Positions 8,746-17,214 of a stretch of DNA of 40,321 bases are shown here, one piece after another. This DNA comes from Leptothoe spongobia TAU-MAC 1115 (GTDB lineage Bacteria > Cyanobacteriota > Cyanobacteriia > Phormidesmidales > Phormidesmidaceae): assembly GCF_018739885.1 (NCBI RefSeq), contig NZ_JADOES010000049.1, forward strand, positions 1 to 40,321, written 5' to 3'. The notes beneath the pieces are model-generated. The model did no database searches. It saw nothing but the letters and a program-made list of their open reading frames with translations, and was not told where the DNA came from. Position 1 is the stretch's first letter. Each line of letters opens with the position of its first letter. The translations under genes were made by a program, and so were the position numbers.

Positions 8746-9075
8746 ATGGATCTAAACGAGCTAATGGCATTCCTGGAGCAATTAGAACAGCTCAAGGACG
8801 ATGTCCATATCTCCTACGCTGTAATGTCTGAAGTCTTACAAGAGCACAAAGTAGATGTCGATCAAATTGAGTCCACCATTATCGATATTACGGGACATCA
8901 TCCTAGCCACCTCGATCAAGCTGGGATTCATGCCATGGTTAACACGATTAATGCTAACTGGGATACGTTATCAGGAGTCCTTAACAACGACGCCCAAAGA
9001 GGTACTGCCCTGGCAATACTCAGACAAACCTATCAGTTCTACTTCCGAGGACTCTACGGACGCCGACGTGGTTAA
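8746..9075 (+). CDS. Hypothetical protein, first of an overlapping pair
   Basis: 109 residues from ATG 8746. The N-terminal half is acidic and helical (MDLNELMAFLEQLEQLKDD) and the C-terminus is basic, ending in RGLYGRRRG. No membrane segment, signal peptide or recognised domain is present. Its stop (9073-9075) overlaps the GTG start of the next frame, so the two are probably translated together. I do not recognise the family. The pair lies in an accessory patch with a NACHT remnant on one side and nuclease-fold genes on the other. Confidence 0.6.
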   Translation: MDLNELMAFLEQLEQLKDDVHISYAVMSEVLQEHKVDVDQIESTIIDITGHHPSHLDQAGIHAMVNTINANWDTLSGVLNNDAQRGTALAILRQTYQFYFRGLYGRRRG

Positions 9076-9610
9076 AGATCACGACATCGGCTCAACCTGG
9101 TACTCCTGGTTCGATGACAACCTGGACGACTTTTACACTGCCGATCCCCTCGCAACAGATAAACCTCTGAAACCTACTCAACTCGTCAACTCACTTCTAG
9201 AAAATCAGATTACCCTCTGGAACCATCATGACTTTGCCCCATGGCTAGCAGCTCTTGCCGAGCAAGCATTTTACAAATGGCCTACCGACATCCCTTTTAG
9301 CCAATCGCTTCCTACACCTCAGCGAGTTAGTTCACCAAAGACCAAACAACTACTCTTCAACGCATTCCGCAGTCTGCCAAGCAGCTTGAGCAACAACATC
9401 AACGTGCAAGAGTTAGTTTTAATGTATCTTGGCGCAAGCCATTCAGTTGTCGCCCAAGTTGCCCAAACCCCAAAAGCTACAGCACTGGCTACAGCAAATC
9501 AACAACGTCACCAAGAACGCTATGCCAAACGCACAGAGTTCTACAAGCAACACGGCCTCACAACTCAAGAATATATTGAACAACACTTAAAGCTCAACTC
9601 AACCGATTAA
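9068..9610 (+). CDS. Hypothetical protein, second of an overlapping pair
   Basis: 180 residues from the GTG at 9068, which overlaps the previous stop by 8 bases (GTGGTTAA). The same frame is open back to an ATG at 8855, but that part is out of phase with the convincing gene 8746-9075 and looks non-coding. The N-terminus is acidic and aromatic (STWYSWFDDNLDDFYTADP). The C-terminal third is helical and basic, with RHQERYAKRTEFYKQHGLT. No domain is recognised. The gene converges with the minus-strand gene at 9599 and overlaps it by 12 bases. Confidence 0.6.
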   Translation: MVKDHDIGSTWYSWFDDNLDDFYTADPLATDKPLKPTQLVNSLLENQITLWNHHDFAPWLAALAEQAFYKWPTDIPFSQSLPTPQRVSSPKTKQLLFNAFRSLPSSLSNNINVQELVLMYLGASHSVVAQVAQTPKATALATANQQRHQERYAKRTEFYKQHGLTTQEYIEQHLKLNSTD

Positions 9611-10027
9611 AGCTATCGTCTGAACCTTATGGAGATCAGTCAGTCGTTGAACTAACTGTCGTGCATCCTGCTGATCGTTAAGCTCACTAGGCCGATAATA
9701 AAGCCATTCTAGGCCATTTTGAATCCGCTCCAATCCATCAGGAAACTGCAAAAATGCTCCCAGCACCTGATCGTTGTAGTCAATCAACTCAGCTCTGTCT
9801 GGACGGCAAAAACACATTTGCACCATCTGCCAGTTTTCCAAAGCCGGATATTCCAAAGTCGCAGCCTCTAGAGCCACATAGGCCTTTTCCCAAGTCAACT
9901 TACACCGCAAATCACCATACTGACGAATTTCAGCCTTAAAATTATCAGGCTGCAAAACAGCATCTTCCAACTCATGCAAGAAGGACCAGGTTTCGTAGGT
10001 AACAGTTTTGAGATCCTGCAACTTCAT
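9599..10027 (-). CDS. Hypothetical cytosolic protein
   Basis: 142 residues from ATG 10027. The protein is mixed alpha/beta and rich in Trp, Tyr and Leu (TYETWSFLHELEDAVL, ALENWQMVQMCFCRPDRAEL, GLEWLYYRPSELND). No signal peptide or membrane helix is present and I do not recognise the family. Its 3' end overlaps the end of the convergent gene at 9068 by 12 bases. It is separated by 122 bases from the next minus-strand gene and may be transcribed alone. Confidence 0.6.
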   Translation of the reverse strand: MKLQDLKTVTYETWSFLHELEDAVLQPDNFKAEIRQYGDLRCKLTWEKAYVALEAATLEYPALENWQMVQMCFCRPDRAELIDYNDQVLGAFLQFPDGLERIQNGLEWLYYRPSELNDQQDARQLVQRLTDLHKVQTIALIG

Positions 10028-10149
10028 TGCTTTACCAAAATGGAAATAGCTTCTTCGCTTTCTTACTACCTTTATCTGCTGATTGTACGATTTGCTAGGG
10101 AAAGAGTTAGGAAATTAATGAAACAAGCATTTCTAGTGCATGAGTGTTC

Positions 10150-10773
10150 TTAAGCAATCAGCTGACCAAAATGCTTGAGAATTTGCACCACTGAGTACAA
10201 ATTATTACCCCGATTCCACATTGAAAACACATCAGATGTCCCATATTCAGGTGGTGTATCGTGAGTTATTTTCAAAAAGAGAAACTCACTTCCATTCGTT
10301 ACCATGCCAAACGTAGGACTACTGGATTGAGGTTCAGCCAACATGTAAGCCAACGTTTGGGGAATCGCCTTCGTCAGCGAGAATTCTGAATTTTTAGCCT
10401 CAATTACCGTCACCCAAAACTGCTTTTGAATGACCAGCACATCAATACTGCCCTGACTAACCTCTCCCTCATCCACAGCTGAAACTTTGACATCCGTTTC
10501 ACCCGTTACCCGATACGGCGGCGCATAGAAACCAGCAATATCCAGCAATGGCGAAAGCACCACCATTTTGACAATGCTTTCCATAATCGGATACTCAAGT
10601 AGATATCGATAGTTCGCCTTGACTCGATCCAGCGCTTTGAGATCCTCCGTCGTTAGTTCAGGAAAGCCCCCGAACCATTCAGTAAAGAAATCTTCAGCTT
10701 CATTCCACTGCAACCCAAACATATCTTTGAGGTCACTAAGCTTAACCCTACGCGCAGGAATCGATTGAACCAT
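10150..10773 (-). CDS. Solitary HsdR_N-like PD-(D/E)xK protein
   Basis: 207 residues from ATG 10773; a TTG just before it would add one residue. The core GSIDVLVI with Asp111, followed by VTVIEAK with Glu125 and Lys127, and then a helix with Gln139 (AIPQTLAYM), is the PD-(D/E)xK nuclease pattern of the type I restriction R-subunit N-terminal family. Neither the helicase part nor hsdM or hsdS is nearby, so it is a stand-alone member. Such proteins are common in cyanobacteria and rarely characterised; DNA cleavage is possible but unproven. Confidence 0.75.
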   Translation of the reverse strand: MVQSIPARRVKLSDLKDMFGLQWNEAEDFFTEWFGGFPELTTEDLKALDRVKANYRYLLEYPIMESIVKMVVLSPLLDIAGFYAPPYRVTGETDVKVSAVDEGEVSQGSIDVLVIQKQFWVTVIEAKNSEFSLTKAIPQTLAYMLAEPQSSSPTFGMVTNGSEFLFLKITHDTPPEYGTSDVFSMWNRGNNLYSVVQILKHFGQLIA

Positions 10774-10892
10774 CAAATATCTAAAGCCACTGATTCAAGA
10801 TTAGCAATCATCACTACTCCTGATCTTGCGTAGCATTACCTTATGCGAAAACTGCAGCAAATCTAAGGAACAGAAACGGTTGGCCTATCTGA

Positions 10893-11528
10893 TTAAACCA
10901 ACTGCTGACGAACCCACTGGCGAAAATCTACTTCTGCAGCAACCTCATCCACCAAGGCAGTCTCTAGAAACTTATACAAATCTGCCTTCTCAACAAGCGG
11001 AAAGGTTGGAGACTTATCCTGCTCTACGTAACGGCCATCAGTCAGACACAAAATCTGCCATGCCTGGCCATTAAATCGCCAAAACTCGGATACTCCCAAA
11101 CTCGCATAGAGCAGATTTTTATTTACATCCGTGTGGGTGATATCCACCTCAACTATCAAGTCAGGAGCTGGATCAACGCTTAGATCAATTTCATGATCAG
11201 CGACTCGACTATAGTTCTGAATGTAATAACCATTATCTGGCTCAGCGCTTTTGAGCAGATCCTCACGAGCCAGGGTCGTGGATCCCATGGTCTTTAGCTT
11301 CAGACCCAGCTCTACCACCAAAATACGAATAAAGAGTTCGATCAATCGGGCAAAGCGTTCATGGCTTTCTAAAGGCATGGTGATTTCTAAAATCCCATCG
11401 ACAAAGTTAAAGCGAGCATGGGTGCGCTCCGTCAAAAGCTGCTGAATTTGCTTAAATGAGGACCATTCCAAATCGCGAAAGGTCATCCGCTTCTCACCAA
11501 TCAGTTTTGCCGGAGAATCCAGATACAT
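10893..11528 (-). CDS. Uma2-family (DUF820) PD-(D/E)xK protein
   Basis: 211 residues from ATG 11528, preceded by GAGG about 10 bases upstream. A TTG at 11564 would add 12 residues. The Uma2 signature is clear: VDGILEITMP (43-52), HERF (56-59) and APDLIVEVDI with Asp123, Glu127 and Asp129, then the typical GVSEFWR (145-151). The fold is that of restriction-type nucleases. These genes are found in large numbers in cyanobacteria, often near mobile or defence genes, with no settled role. Confidence 0.85.
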   Translation of the reverse strand: MYLDSPAKLIGEKRMTFRDLEWSSFKQIQQLLTERTHARFNFVDGILEITMPLESHERFARLIELFIRILVVELGLKLKTMGSTTLAREDLLKSAEPDNGYYIQNYSRVADHEIDLSVDPAPDLIVEVDITHTDVNKNLLYASLGVSEFWRFNGQAWQILCLTDGRYVEQDKSPTFPLVEKADLYKFLETALVDEVAAEVDFRQWVRQQLV

Positions 11529-11792
11529 TGCGATCGCCTCGTCAGGGTCAGCTGAGCAGTCCAATTCATTCTAGTAGCAGCGACTCGGTAGACTGACACC
11601 GACAGCGAACCATAGCCTGACTTAAACCCAAATCATTACTTTTCCATATCAAACTCTGTTGGGCAGGCGCTTCATATTTCTATACAATATCCTTTTAATA
11701 GGGATTAATGCCTAGTCACCTAGTGCATTTGTTCGGAGTTAGACCACGCTCATACATTAAGAATCCATTTTTATAAGCAGCAAGGGGTAAGC

Positions 11793-13268
11793 ATGTATAT
11801 CGTACAAATCGCCTCCGAATGCGCTCCGGTCATTAAAGCCGGAGGTTTAGGGGATGTCGTCTATGGTCTCAGTCGTGAGCTAGAACTACGCGGCCATACG
11901 GTAGAACTGATTCTGCCTAAATACGATTGCATGCGGTACGACCATATCTGGGGTCTGCATGAAGCCTATAGCGACCTCAAGGTACCCTGGTACGGTTCAG
12001 AAGTCGTCTGTGATGTGCTCTGTGGTTGGGTCCATGGCCGACTATGCTTCTTTATTGAGCCCCACGATAAGGACAACTGGTTCCGCCGGGGTCGCTATTA
12101 TGGCTGCGACGATGACCCCATGCGTTTTGCTTTCTTTAGTAAGGCAGCCCTAGAATTTTTACAGCAAAGCAATAAGCGTCCGGACGTGATCCACTGCCAT
12201 GACTGGCAAACGGGTCTGATCCCAGTGATGCTATTCGAGATTTATAAGTTTCACGGCATGGAGCACCAGCGCGTGTGCTATACCATCCATAACTTTAAGC
12301 ACCAGGGCAATGCCGGTACAGATGTCCTGACGGCCACGGGCCTAAATCGCGCGGAGTATTACTTCAACCTGGAGCGTTTGCAGGATAATTTTAACCCCTT
12401 CTCCCTGAACTATATGAAGGGCGGGATCACCTATTCCAATGCGGTCACCACCGTTTCTCCACACCATGCTTGGGAAGCTCACCATGGTGACTTTGGTTAT
12501 GGTCTCGGCCATACGTTACATATTAACCAGCACAAGTTTAAGGGTGTGCTTAATGGCATCGACTACAACCTGTGGAGCCCAGAGGTGGATACCTATATCT
12601 CTGAGCCCTACACACCTGACACTCTAGAAAATAAGCTCTATAACAAGAAGGCTCTACGGGAACGGCTCATGTTGGGTCATGATGACAAGCCGTTGGTAGC
12701 CTTTATTGGTCGGTTGGATGAGCAAAAGGGGGTGCATTTGGTACACCATGCTATGTATCGTGCCCTCGATCGAGGTGCCCAGTTCGTTCTCCTGGGCTCA
12801 GCCACCAGCGCTACGATCAACGATCATTTTCAATATGAAAAAGCACACCAGAATGACAATCCTAACTGTCATATGGAGCTGGGCTTTGATGAGGAGCTAT
12901 CCCACCTGATTTATGCAGGTGCAGACATCATCGTTGTCCCCAGTAACTTTGAGCCCTGCGGCTTAACTCAACTGATTAGCTTTAAGTACGGTACCGTACC
13001 TGTTGTACGCGGTGTCGGTGGCCTGGTTGATACCGTCTTTGATATTGACTATGACGAAGGCCGACCGCCTGAAAAGCGCAACGGCTTCGTATTCTATCAG
13101 TCGGATAACTACGCTCTAGAGTCAGCCCTCGACCGGGCTCTTGACCTTTGGTATACAGATCGCAAAGGATTCCAACAGCTACAGCGTCAGGGAATGGCGT
13201 GTGACTACTCCTGGAATATGCCTGGGGAGCAATACATCAAGATCTACGATTCTATTCGTCATCGGTAA
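11793..13268 (+). CDS. glgA: Glycogen synthase (ADP-glucose type, GT5)
   Basis: Transfers glucose from ADP-glucose to the non-reducing end of glycogen. The 491-residue length is normal for the family. The N-terminal ADP-glucose site KAGGLGDV has Lys15, the mid-domain linker is followed by GRLDEQKG (306-313), and the C-terminal FEPCGL places the catalytic Glu at 387. A good ribosome-binding site (AAGGGG) precedes ATG 11793. Motif details (KAGGLGDVV rather than KTGGLADV, and FNPFSLNYMKGG) fit the second cyanobacterial isoform, usually called GlgA2, though this subtype is inferred. An 83-base gap leads to the ssb gene. Confidence 0.95.
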   Translation: MYIVQIASECAPVIKAGGLGDVVYGLSRELELRGHTVELILPKYDCMRYDHIWGLHEAYSDLKVPWYGSEVVCDVLCGWVHGRLCFFIEPHDKDNWFRRGRYYGCDDDPMRFAFFSKAALEFLQQSNKRPDVIHCHDWQTGLIPVMLFEIYKFHGMEHQRVCYTIHNFKHQGNAGTDVLTATGLNRAEYYFNLERLQDNFNPFSLNYMKGGITYSNAVTTVSPHHAWEAHHGDFGYGLGHTLHINQHKFKGVLNGIDYNLWSPEVDTYISEPYTPDTLENKLYNKKALRERLMLGHDDKPLVAFIGRLDEQKGVHLVHHAMYRALDRGAQFVLLGSATSATINDHFQYEKAHQNDNPNCHMELGFDEELSHLIYAGADIIVVPSNFEPCGLTQLISFKYGTVPVVRGVGGLVDTVFDIDYDEGRPPEKRNGFVFYQSDNYALESALDRALDLWYTDRKGFQQLQRQGMACDYSWNMPGEQYIKIYDSIRHR

Positions 13269-13351
13269 GGAAAGTAGATCCTATACCAACCTTAAAATTC
13301 TAACTGGGAATCCTGAGATAGCTAACTCACGCATCTTAAGGAAGTATTGCC

Positions 13352-13753
13352 ATGTCTAGCGCTGGACTCAATAAGTGGACCGTCAGCGGTAATTTAGCGG
13401 CTGACGCCGCAGTCAAAACTGTGGATCTGCGCGACGGTCGTCAGGCCAAGGTGGCAGATGCCACAATTTATGTCCGTGGTGTGAAAGATCGCAATGAATC
13501 CTTCACAGTGCGCCTAAGTATTTGGGAAGGATCCGCTGCCTGGCGAAAACTGAATTTTCTGAAAAAAGGTTCGTTGATTATTTGTACTGGCAGTGTGGAG
13601 CCCACACCCTACGTGTCGAAAGCGGATGGTTCCCCTAAAGCTGGGCTGACGATGAACGTGCTCGATATTGACCTAGATGTAGTGCGAGACCCTGATGGAG
13701 AGACTAATCGTAACAATCAAACAGCTAACAACAAAACGCCTGTAGCCGTTTAA
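13352..13753 (+). CDS. ssb: Single-stranded DNA-binding protein paralogue
   Basis: 133 residues from ATG 13352, with AAGGAA upstream. The N-terminal OB fold reads NKWTVSGNLAADAAVK, then FTVRLSIWEGSAAWRKLNFLKKGS, then CTGSVEP. The C-terminus, NNKTPVAV, lacks the acidic DDDIPF-type tip through which replicative SSB recruits partners. That suggests a specialised paralogue rather than the main SSB. It may be co-transcribed with glgA, which is an odd functional pairing. Confidence 0.85.
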   Translation: MSSAGLNKWTVSGNLAADAAVKTVDLRDGRQAKVADATIYVRGVKDRNESFTVRLSIWEGSAAWRKLNFLKKGSLIICTGSVEPTPYVSKADGSPKAGLTMNVLDIDLDVVRDPDGETNRNNQTANNKTPVAV

Positions 13754-13969
13754 TACACGTAGTTTTTCGGAGAGACTTCGTATCTTTTATCAGAACCGTC
13801 TAGTAACTTTTTATGCTTGAGAAAATGTTAAGACAGCAGCTTCAAAGAAAGTTCAAAGTATCTTTGTAGAACTGTTATCTGATGCCCCTAATTTGGGTTG
13901 AATGTAGTGTGTAGATAAACGAACTATATTTAACCCACCCCTTATCGGCTACACCCATATACAGAAACT

Positions 13970-13999
13970 GGCCGGGCTGTTGTTACCAACAGCCCGGCC
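13970..13999 (-). terminator. GC-rich hairpin terminator after the mannosidase gene
   Basis: A perfect 13-bp stem, GGCCGGGCTGTTG with CAACAGCCCGGCC, and a four-base loop (TTAC). It lies 16 bases past the mannosidase stop on the minus strand. The tail there is AGTTTCTG, only moderately T-rich. It could also block read-through from ssb. Confidence 0.75.
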
Positions 14000-14015
14000 T
14001 CTAACATTTAAAGCT

Positions 14016-17000
14016 CTAGGAGGCTAGCAGCCGATACGTATAAATCTGATAAGGTCGACCAGGGGAAGAAGCGATCGGCTCTTCCAACAGGTTGAGTTCT
14101 GACTCAGTGGTTAATCCTAAGGTATTCACGAGGGGAGATGGCCCAGAGGCCGACGCCAACCCATAGGCATCGTAGTATCGAGCAACAAACGTCTCTGGAT
14201 TGGTTTCGCTAGGCTTCAAGGCGGCAAGGATGAGGTGCTCTGAGTTCAGCCCTAGGAAACTGTGGCTGACGGACAGTTCTGTCTGGGGTAATACAGCTTT
14301 AGACGATTGGATGAGATGGGGATGCAACGGAATATTCAGGGCCTGAGCATAGTGAGGCGTTTGGGCCGTTTGCCAGGTACCTGAGTGGGGATAGATGGCA
14401 TAGGTGAAATGGTGATGGCCGCGATCGCAACCCGGATCTGGCCACAGAGGAGCCTTGAGCAGCGTCAACCGCAGCTGACTAGGCTGCGCATCAAACCCAT
14501 GCTTGCAATCCGTCAGAATGCTCAGACCCAATGTGCCATCGCTCAAATCAGCCCAGCGTAGGGCAGGAACTTCCCACTTAGCTTTTTCATGATCAGTAAT
14601 AGGTTTTGTTGACCGTTGGATAGCACCAAATGGCACCTCATAGGTTGCATAATCCGCCTCAATTGTCATCGGGAAATTCACCTTCAAAACCACCTGGGTC
14701 TCCTGCCAGTCCACCCACGTTTCCACCTTGAGCAAAGGAGATTGTGCTTCCAAACAATAATCTTGAACAATAACGGATTTATTGAGCCGACGAGTCACCC
14801 GCAGTCGTTGACGGATAGGACTTCTAGATTGCCATTCCATCGAGATGAGCACTGCAGGATCACACGGTTTCTCTGCATAGTCAGGAGCGATATTCCAGGC
14901 ATCCCAATATTGACCACTATCCTGAAAGCATTGAAGTCGATTTGCCGCCGCACTAAAAATCTCTCGTTCCGTTGCAAGATGTATACAGGAAATAATCTCT
15001 CCCGACTCTGAAGAGATAACAACTCGCAAGTGCTCATTTTCCAAAACAAAGTCATAAGATGCAGGTTCATGAGCTGAAGGCACTGAGTCATCAGGCACTA
15101 ATCCATAAACTCGATACCCTACAGCAGGCACCGCCTCAGCAACGAAGCTCAAAGTTTGACCTTCGCTAAAACCTTTATTTTGAAAGGTATTAAGGCTCTT
15201 ATTTACTAGACACGTAACTGTCTGCTTCGTTTCACAATCCACAATGCGCCACTGACCCAAGGGAACCAGAATATCCACTACCTCAGTCCGAGGCCAGCTA
15301 TGGGAGTTAAAGATAACTAAAGGTTCTATACCATCTGGCATCTTGATACAGCTCACCAGATGATCCAGAGCAGATGTTAGTACTATCTGCCCTAATTCCT
15401 GAATCTTTGCCCATTCACGATTAGCATCCTGAAAGACCTCCGGAATCGACGAGCCAGGCAGGATATCATGAAACTGGTTAAACAACAGTGCTTTCCAGGC
15501 TGTCTCTAAGGTCGCTTTAGGATAGGGCTGGCCAGTCACTAAATGTGACACCGTCGCCCACACTTCTGCCTGAAATAACAAATCTTCTCCACGTCGATTT
15601 TGTTGTTTTTGATCGCTGTGAGCGGTATAGCATCCTCGATGCAGCTCTAAATAAAGCTCATCGTCCCACAGGGGTAAGTTCTCGATACTCCCATGACTCA
15701 ACGCCGCCGCCAAGAACTCTCGTGGCGTCGAAAATCTCACCTCTGGGAAAAACGGCGACTCTCTCCAGCGTCGTGCTTTCATCAACATGTCACGGGTGGG
15801 ACCACCACCATGATCACCCACCCCTGGTAGCCAACAAGCATGGAGACTATCTGTTTTCTCCTCCCACTTGGTTGCATAGTCAGCAATTTTCACCGGGTCA
15901 AAGTCTGTACCAATGGGCGGTAAAGTCCAACCTAAGATCTCACTCCCATCTGGAGCCTGCCAACGAAATAACTCATGGGGAAACTGTGTCGTGTCATTCC
16001 ATCGAAGTTTTTGGGTGGCAAATACCTCGACCCCTCCCAGCTTGAGAAGCTGGGGTAGCTGAGAACAAAAACCAAACGTGTCTGGCAGCCAGGCAATGGT
16101 ACTGTAGGTGCCAAATTTCTCTTGACAGTAATGCTGACCATAGAGAATCTGACGTGCGATAGATTCTCCACTGGCGATATTCAGCTCTGGCTCGACCCAA
16201 AGCCCTGCATCAATAGACCACTTTCCGGCCTTTACTTGCTGCTGTACCTGGCGAAATAGCTCAGGTCGATTGCTTTCTAGCCAGGCAAATAGAGCAGGAC
16301 TGGAATGGGTATAGGTGAGTTCAGGAAAGTCTTGCTGTAGCGTCAGTACTGATTGAAACGTGCGCTCAGCCGCCCGCCAGGTGTCAGCCACTGGCCACAG
16401 CCAGGCCAGGTCTAAGTGAGCATGACCTACACAGTGAATTTGACGCTGTTTTACCCAGTTACCATAGGGCAGTAGACACTGACGGAGGCCAGCCAGCCGT
16501 GCATGCAAATCGCCGCTGCTGGCCTGCCATTCTTTAGTAATTAAGGTTTCAACCGTAGCTAGCTTTGCTGGTTCTAGTGTTCTCAAGTAGTACTGCAGAA
16601 CTTGTAGTTCATCTGCAACAAAGCCAGGTTCAGGGCTCAGGGGATGATTAAGGGCCTCATAGATTAACTGAGATCGCACCAACGCTCCAGCATCATGCTT
16701 CGGGCTCTCCAAGCGCAGCAGCACCTCAAACGACTGACCTGATTGCACCGCTTCACTCAGACAAAGACGAGTAAAAAAGTCAAACAAGTCCCCTGCCTGC
16801 ACCAGATTTCCCCCCACATATAACTGCGCATCTTCAGCCCACCACGCTGTATCCAACCGTAGAGTTAAGCCCTCCAAAGGATAGCCACTTAGCTGTGCAG
16901 GGATCGTAAACCGCTGATAGAGCCACAGCACCCGATTGCGCGGCCAAGCAATATGGTGACGTTCATTGAGCGCGAGGACATCCCACAGATCTCCCTGAGC

Positions 17001-17126
17001 CATAGCTGCCTCTAGGCCACCGCCTAACGACTCATACAGCCCATGCCACTCTGCCTGAACATCTTGCTGACTATAGATCCGCAGTTCTTGAATAAGGTTC
17101 GTCAGAAATGGGGTAGAGGCGTTCAT
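14016..17126 (-). CDS. Alpha-mannosidase, glycoside hydrolase family 38
   Basis: 1036 residues, the usual length of class II alpha-mannosidases. The zinc-site motif GHAHLDLAW places His237 and Asp239. The nucleophile motif WLPDTFGF places Asp349. The central helical domain and long beta-sandwich C-terminus are complete. The enzyme removes terminal alpha-mannose residues. No signal peptide is present, so a cytosolic role in glycan turnover is likely. The start at ATG 17126 has GGAAG close upstream. It is divergent from the gene at 17215 and not in the same operon as the glycosyltransferases that begin 1.8 kb away, although a link in glycan metabolism is plausible. Confidence 0.93.
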   Translation of the reverse strand: MNASTPFLTNLIQELRIYSQQDVQAEWHGLYESLGGGLEAAMAQGDLWDVLALNERHHIAWPRNRVLWLYQRFTIPAQLSGYPLEGLTLRLDTAWWAEDAQLYVGGNLVQAGDLFDFFTRLCLSEAVQSGQSFEVLLRLESPKHDAGALVRSQLIYEALNHPLSPEPGFVADELQVLQYYLRTLEPAKLATVETLITKEWQASSGDLHARLAGLRQCLLPYGNWVKQRQIHCVGHAHLDLAWLWPVADTWRAAERTFQSVLTLQQDFPELTYTHSSPALFAWLESNRPELFRQVQQQVKAGKWSIDAGLWVEPELNIASGESIARQILYGQHYCQEKFGTYSTIAWLPDTFGFCSQLPQLLKLGGVEVFATQKLRWNDTTQFPHELFRWQAPDGSEILGWTLPPIGTDFDPVKIADYATKWEEKTDSLHACWLPGVGDHGGGPTRDMLMKARRWRESPFFPEVRFSTPREFLAAALSHGSIENLPLWDDELYLELHRGCYTAHSDQKQQNRRGEDLLFQAEVWATVSHLVTGQPYPKATLETAWKALLFNQFHDILPGSSIPEVFQDANREWAKIQELGQIVLTSALDHLVSCIKMPDGIEPLVIFNSHSWPRTEVVDILVPLGQWRIVDCETKQTVTCLVNKSLNTFQNKGFSEGQTLSFVAEAVPAVGYRVYGLVPDDSVPSAHEPASYDFVLENEHLRVVISSESGEIISCIHLATEREIFSAAANRLQCFQDSGQYWDAWNIAPDYAEKPCDPAVLISMEWQSRSPIRQRLRVTRRLNKSVIVQDYCLEAQSPLLKVETWVDWQETQVVLKVNFPMTIEADYATYEVPFGAIQRSTKPITDHEKAKWEVPALRWADLSDGTLGLSILTDCKHGFDAQPSQLRLTLLKAPLWPDPGCDRGHHHFTYAIYPHSGTWQTAQTPHYAQALNIPLHPHLIQSSKAVLPQTELSVSHSFLGLNSEHLILAALKPSETNPETFVARYYDAYGLASASGPSPLVNTLGLTTESELNLLEEPIASSPGRPYQIYTYRLLAS

Positions 17127-17214
17127 GTCTTCCGCTAAGATCGGGTTAGGTGCAATGCCAATATTAATGCCAATTCTGTAGTATCAAGCGTCTTCAGACG
17201 CATGTCGTTCAACT

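Noticed and set aside
8855..9067. Upstream part of the 251-codon frame ending at 9610
   Set aside because: It overlaps the convincing gene 8746-9075 in another frame. The GTG at 9068 gives a normal coupled start, so the earlier ATG was not used.
15545..16045. 166-codon plus-strand ORF inside the mannosidase gene
   Set aside because: It is antisense to a gene with an intact GH38 active site and its composition is non-protein-like.
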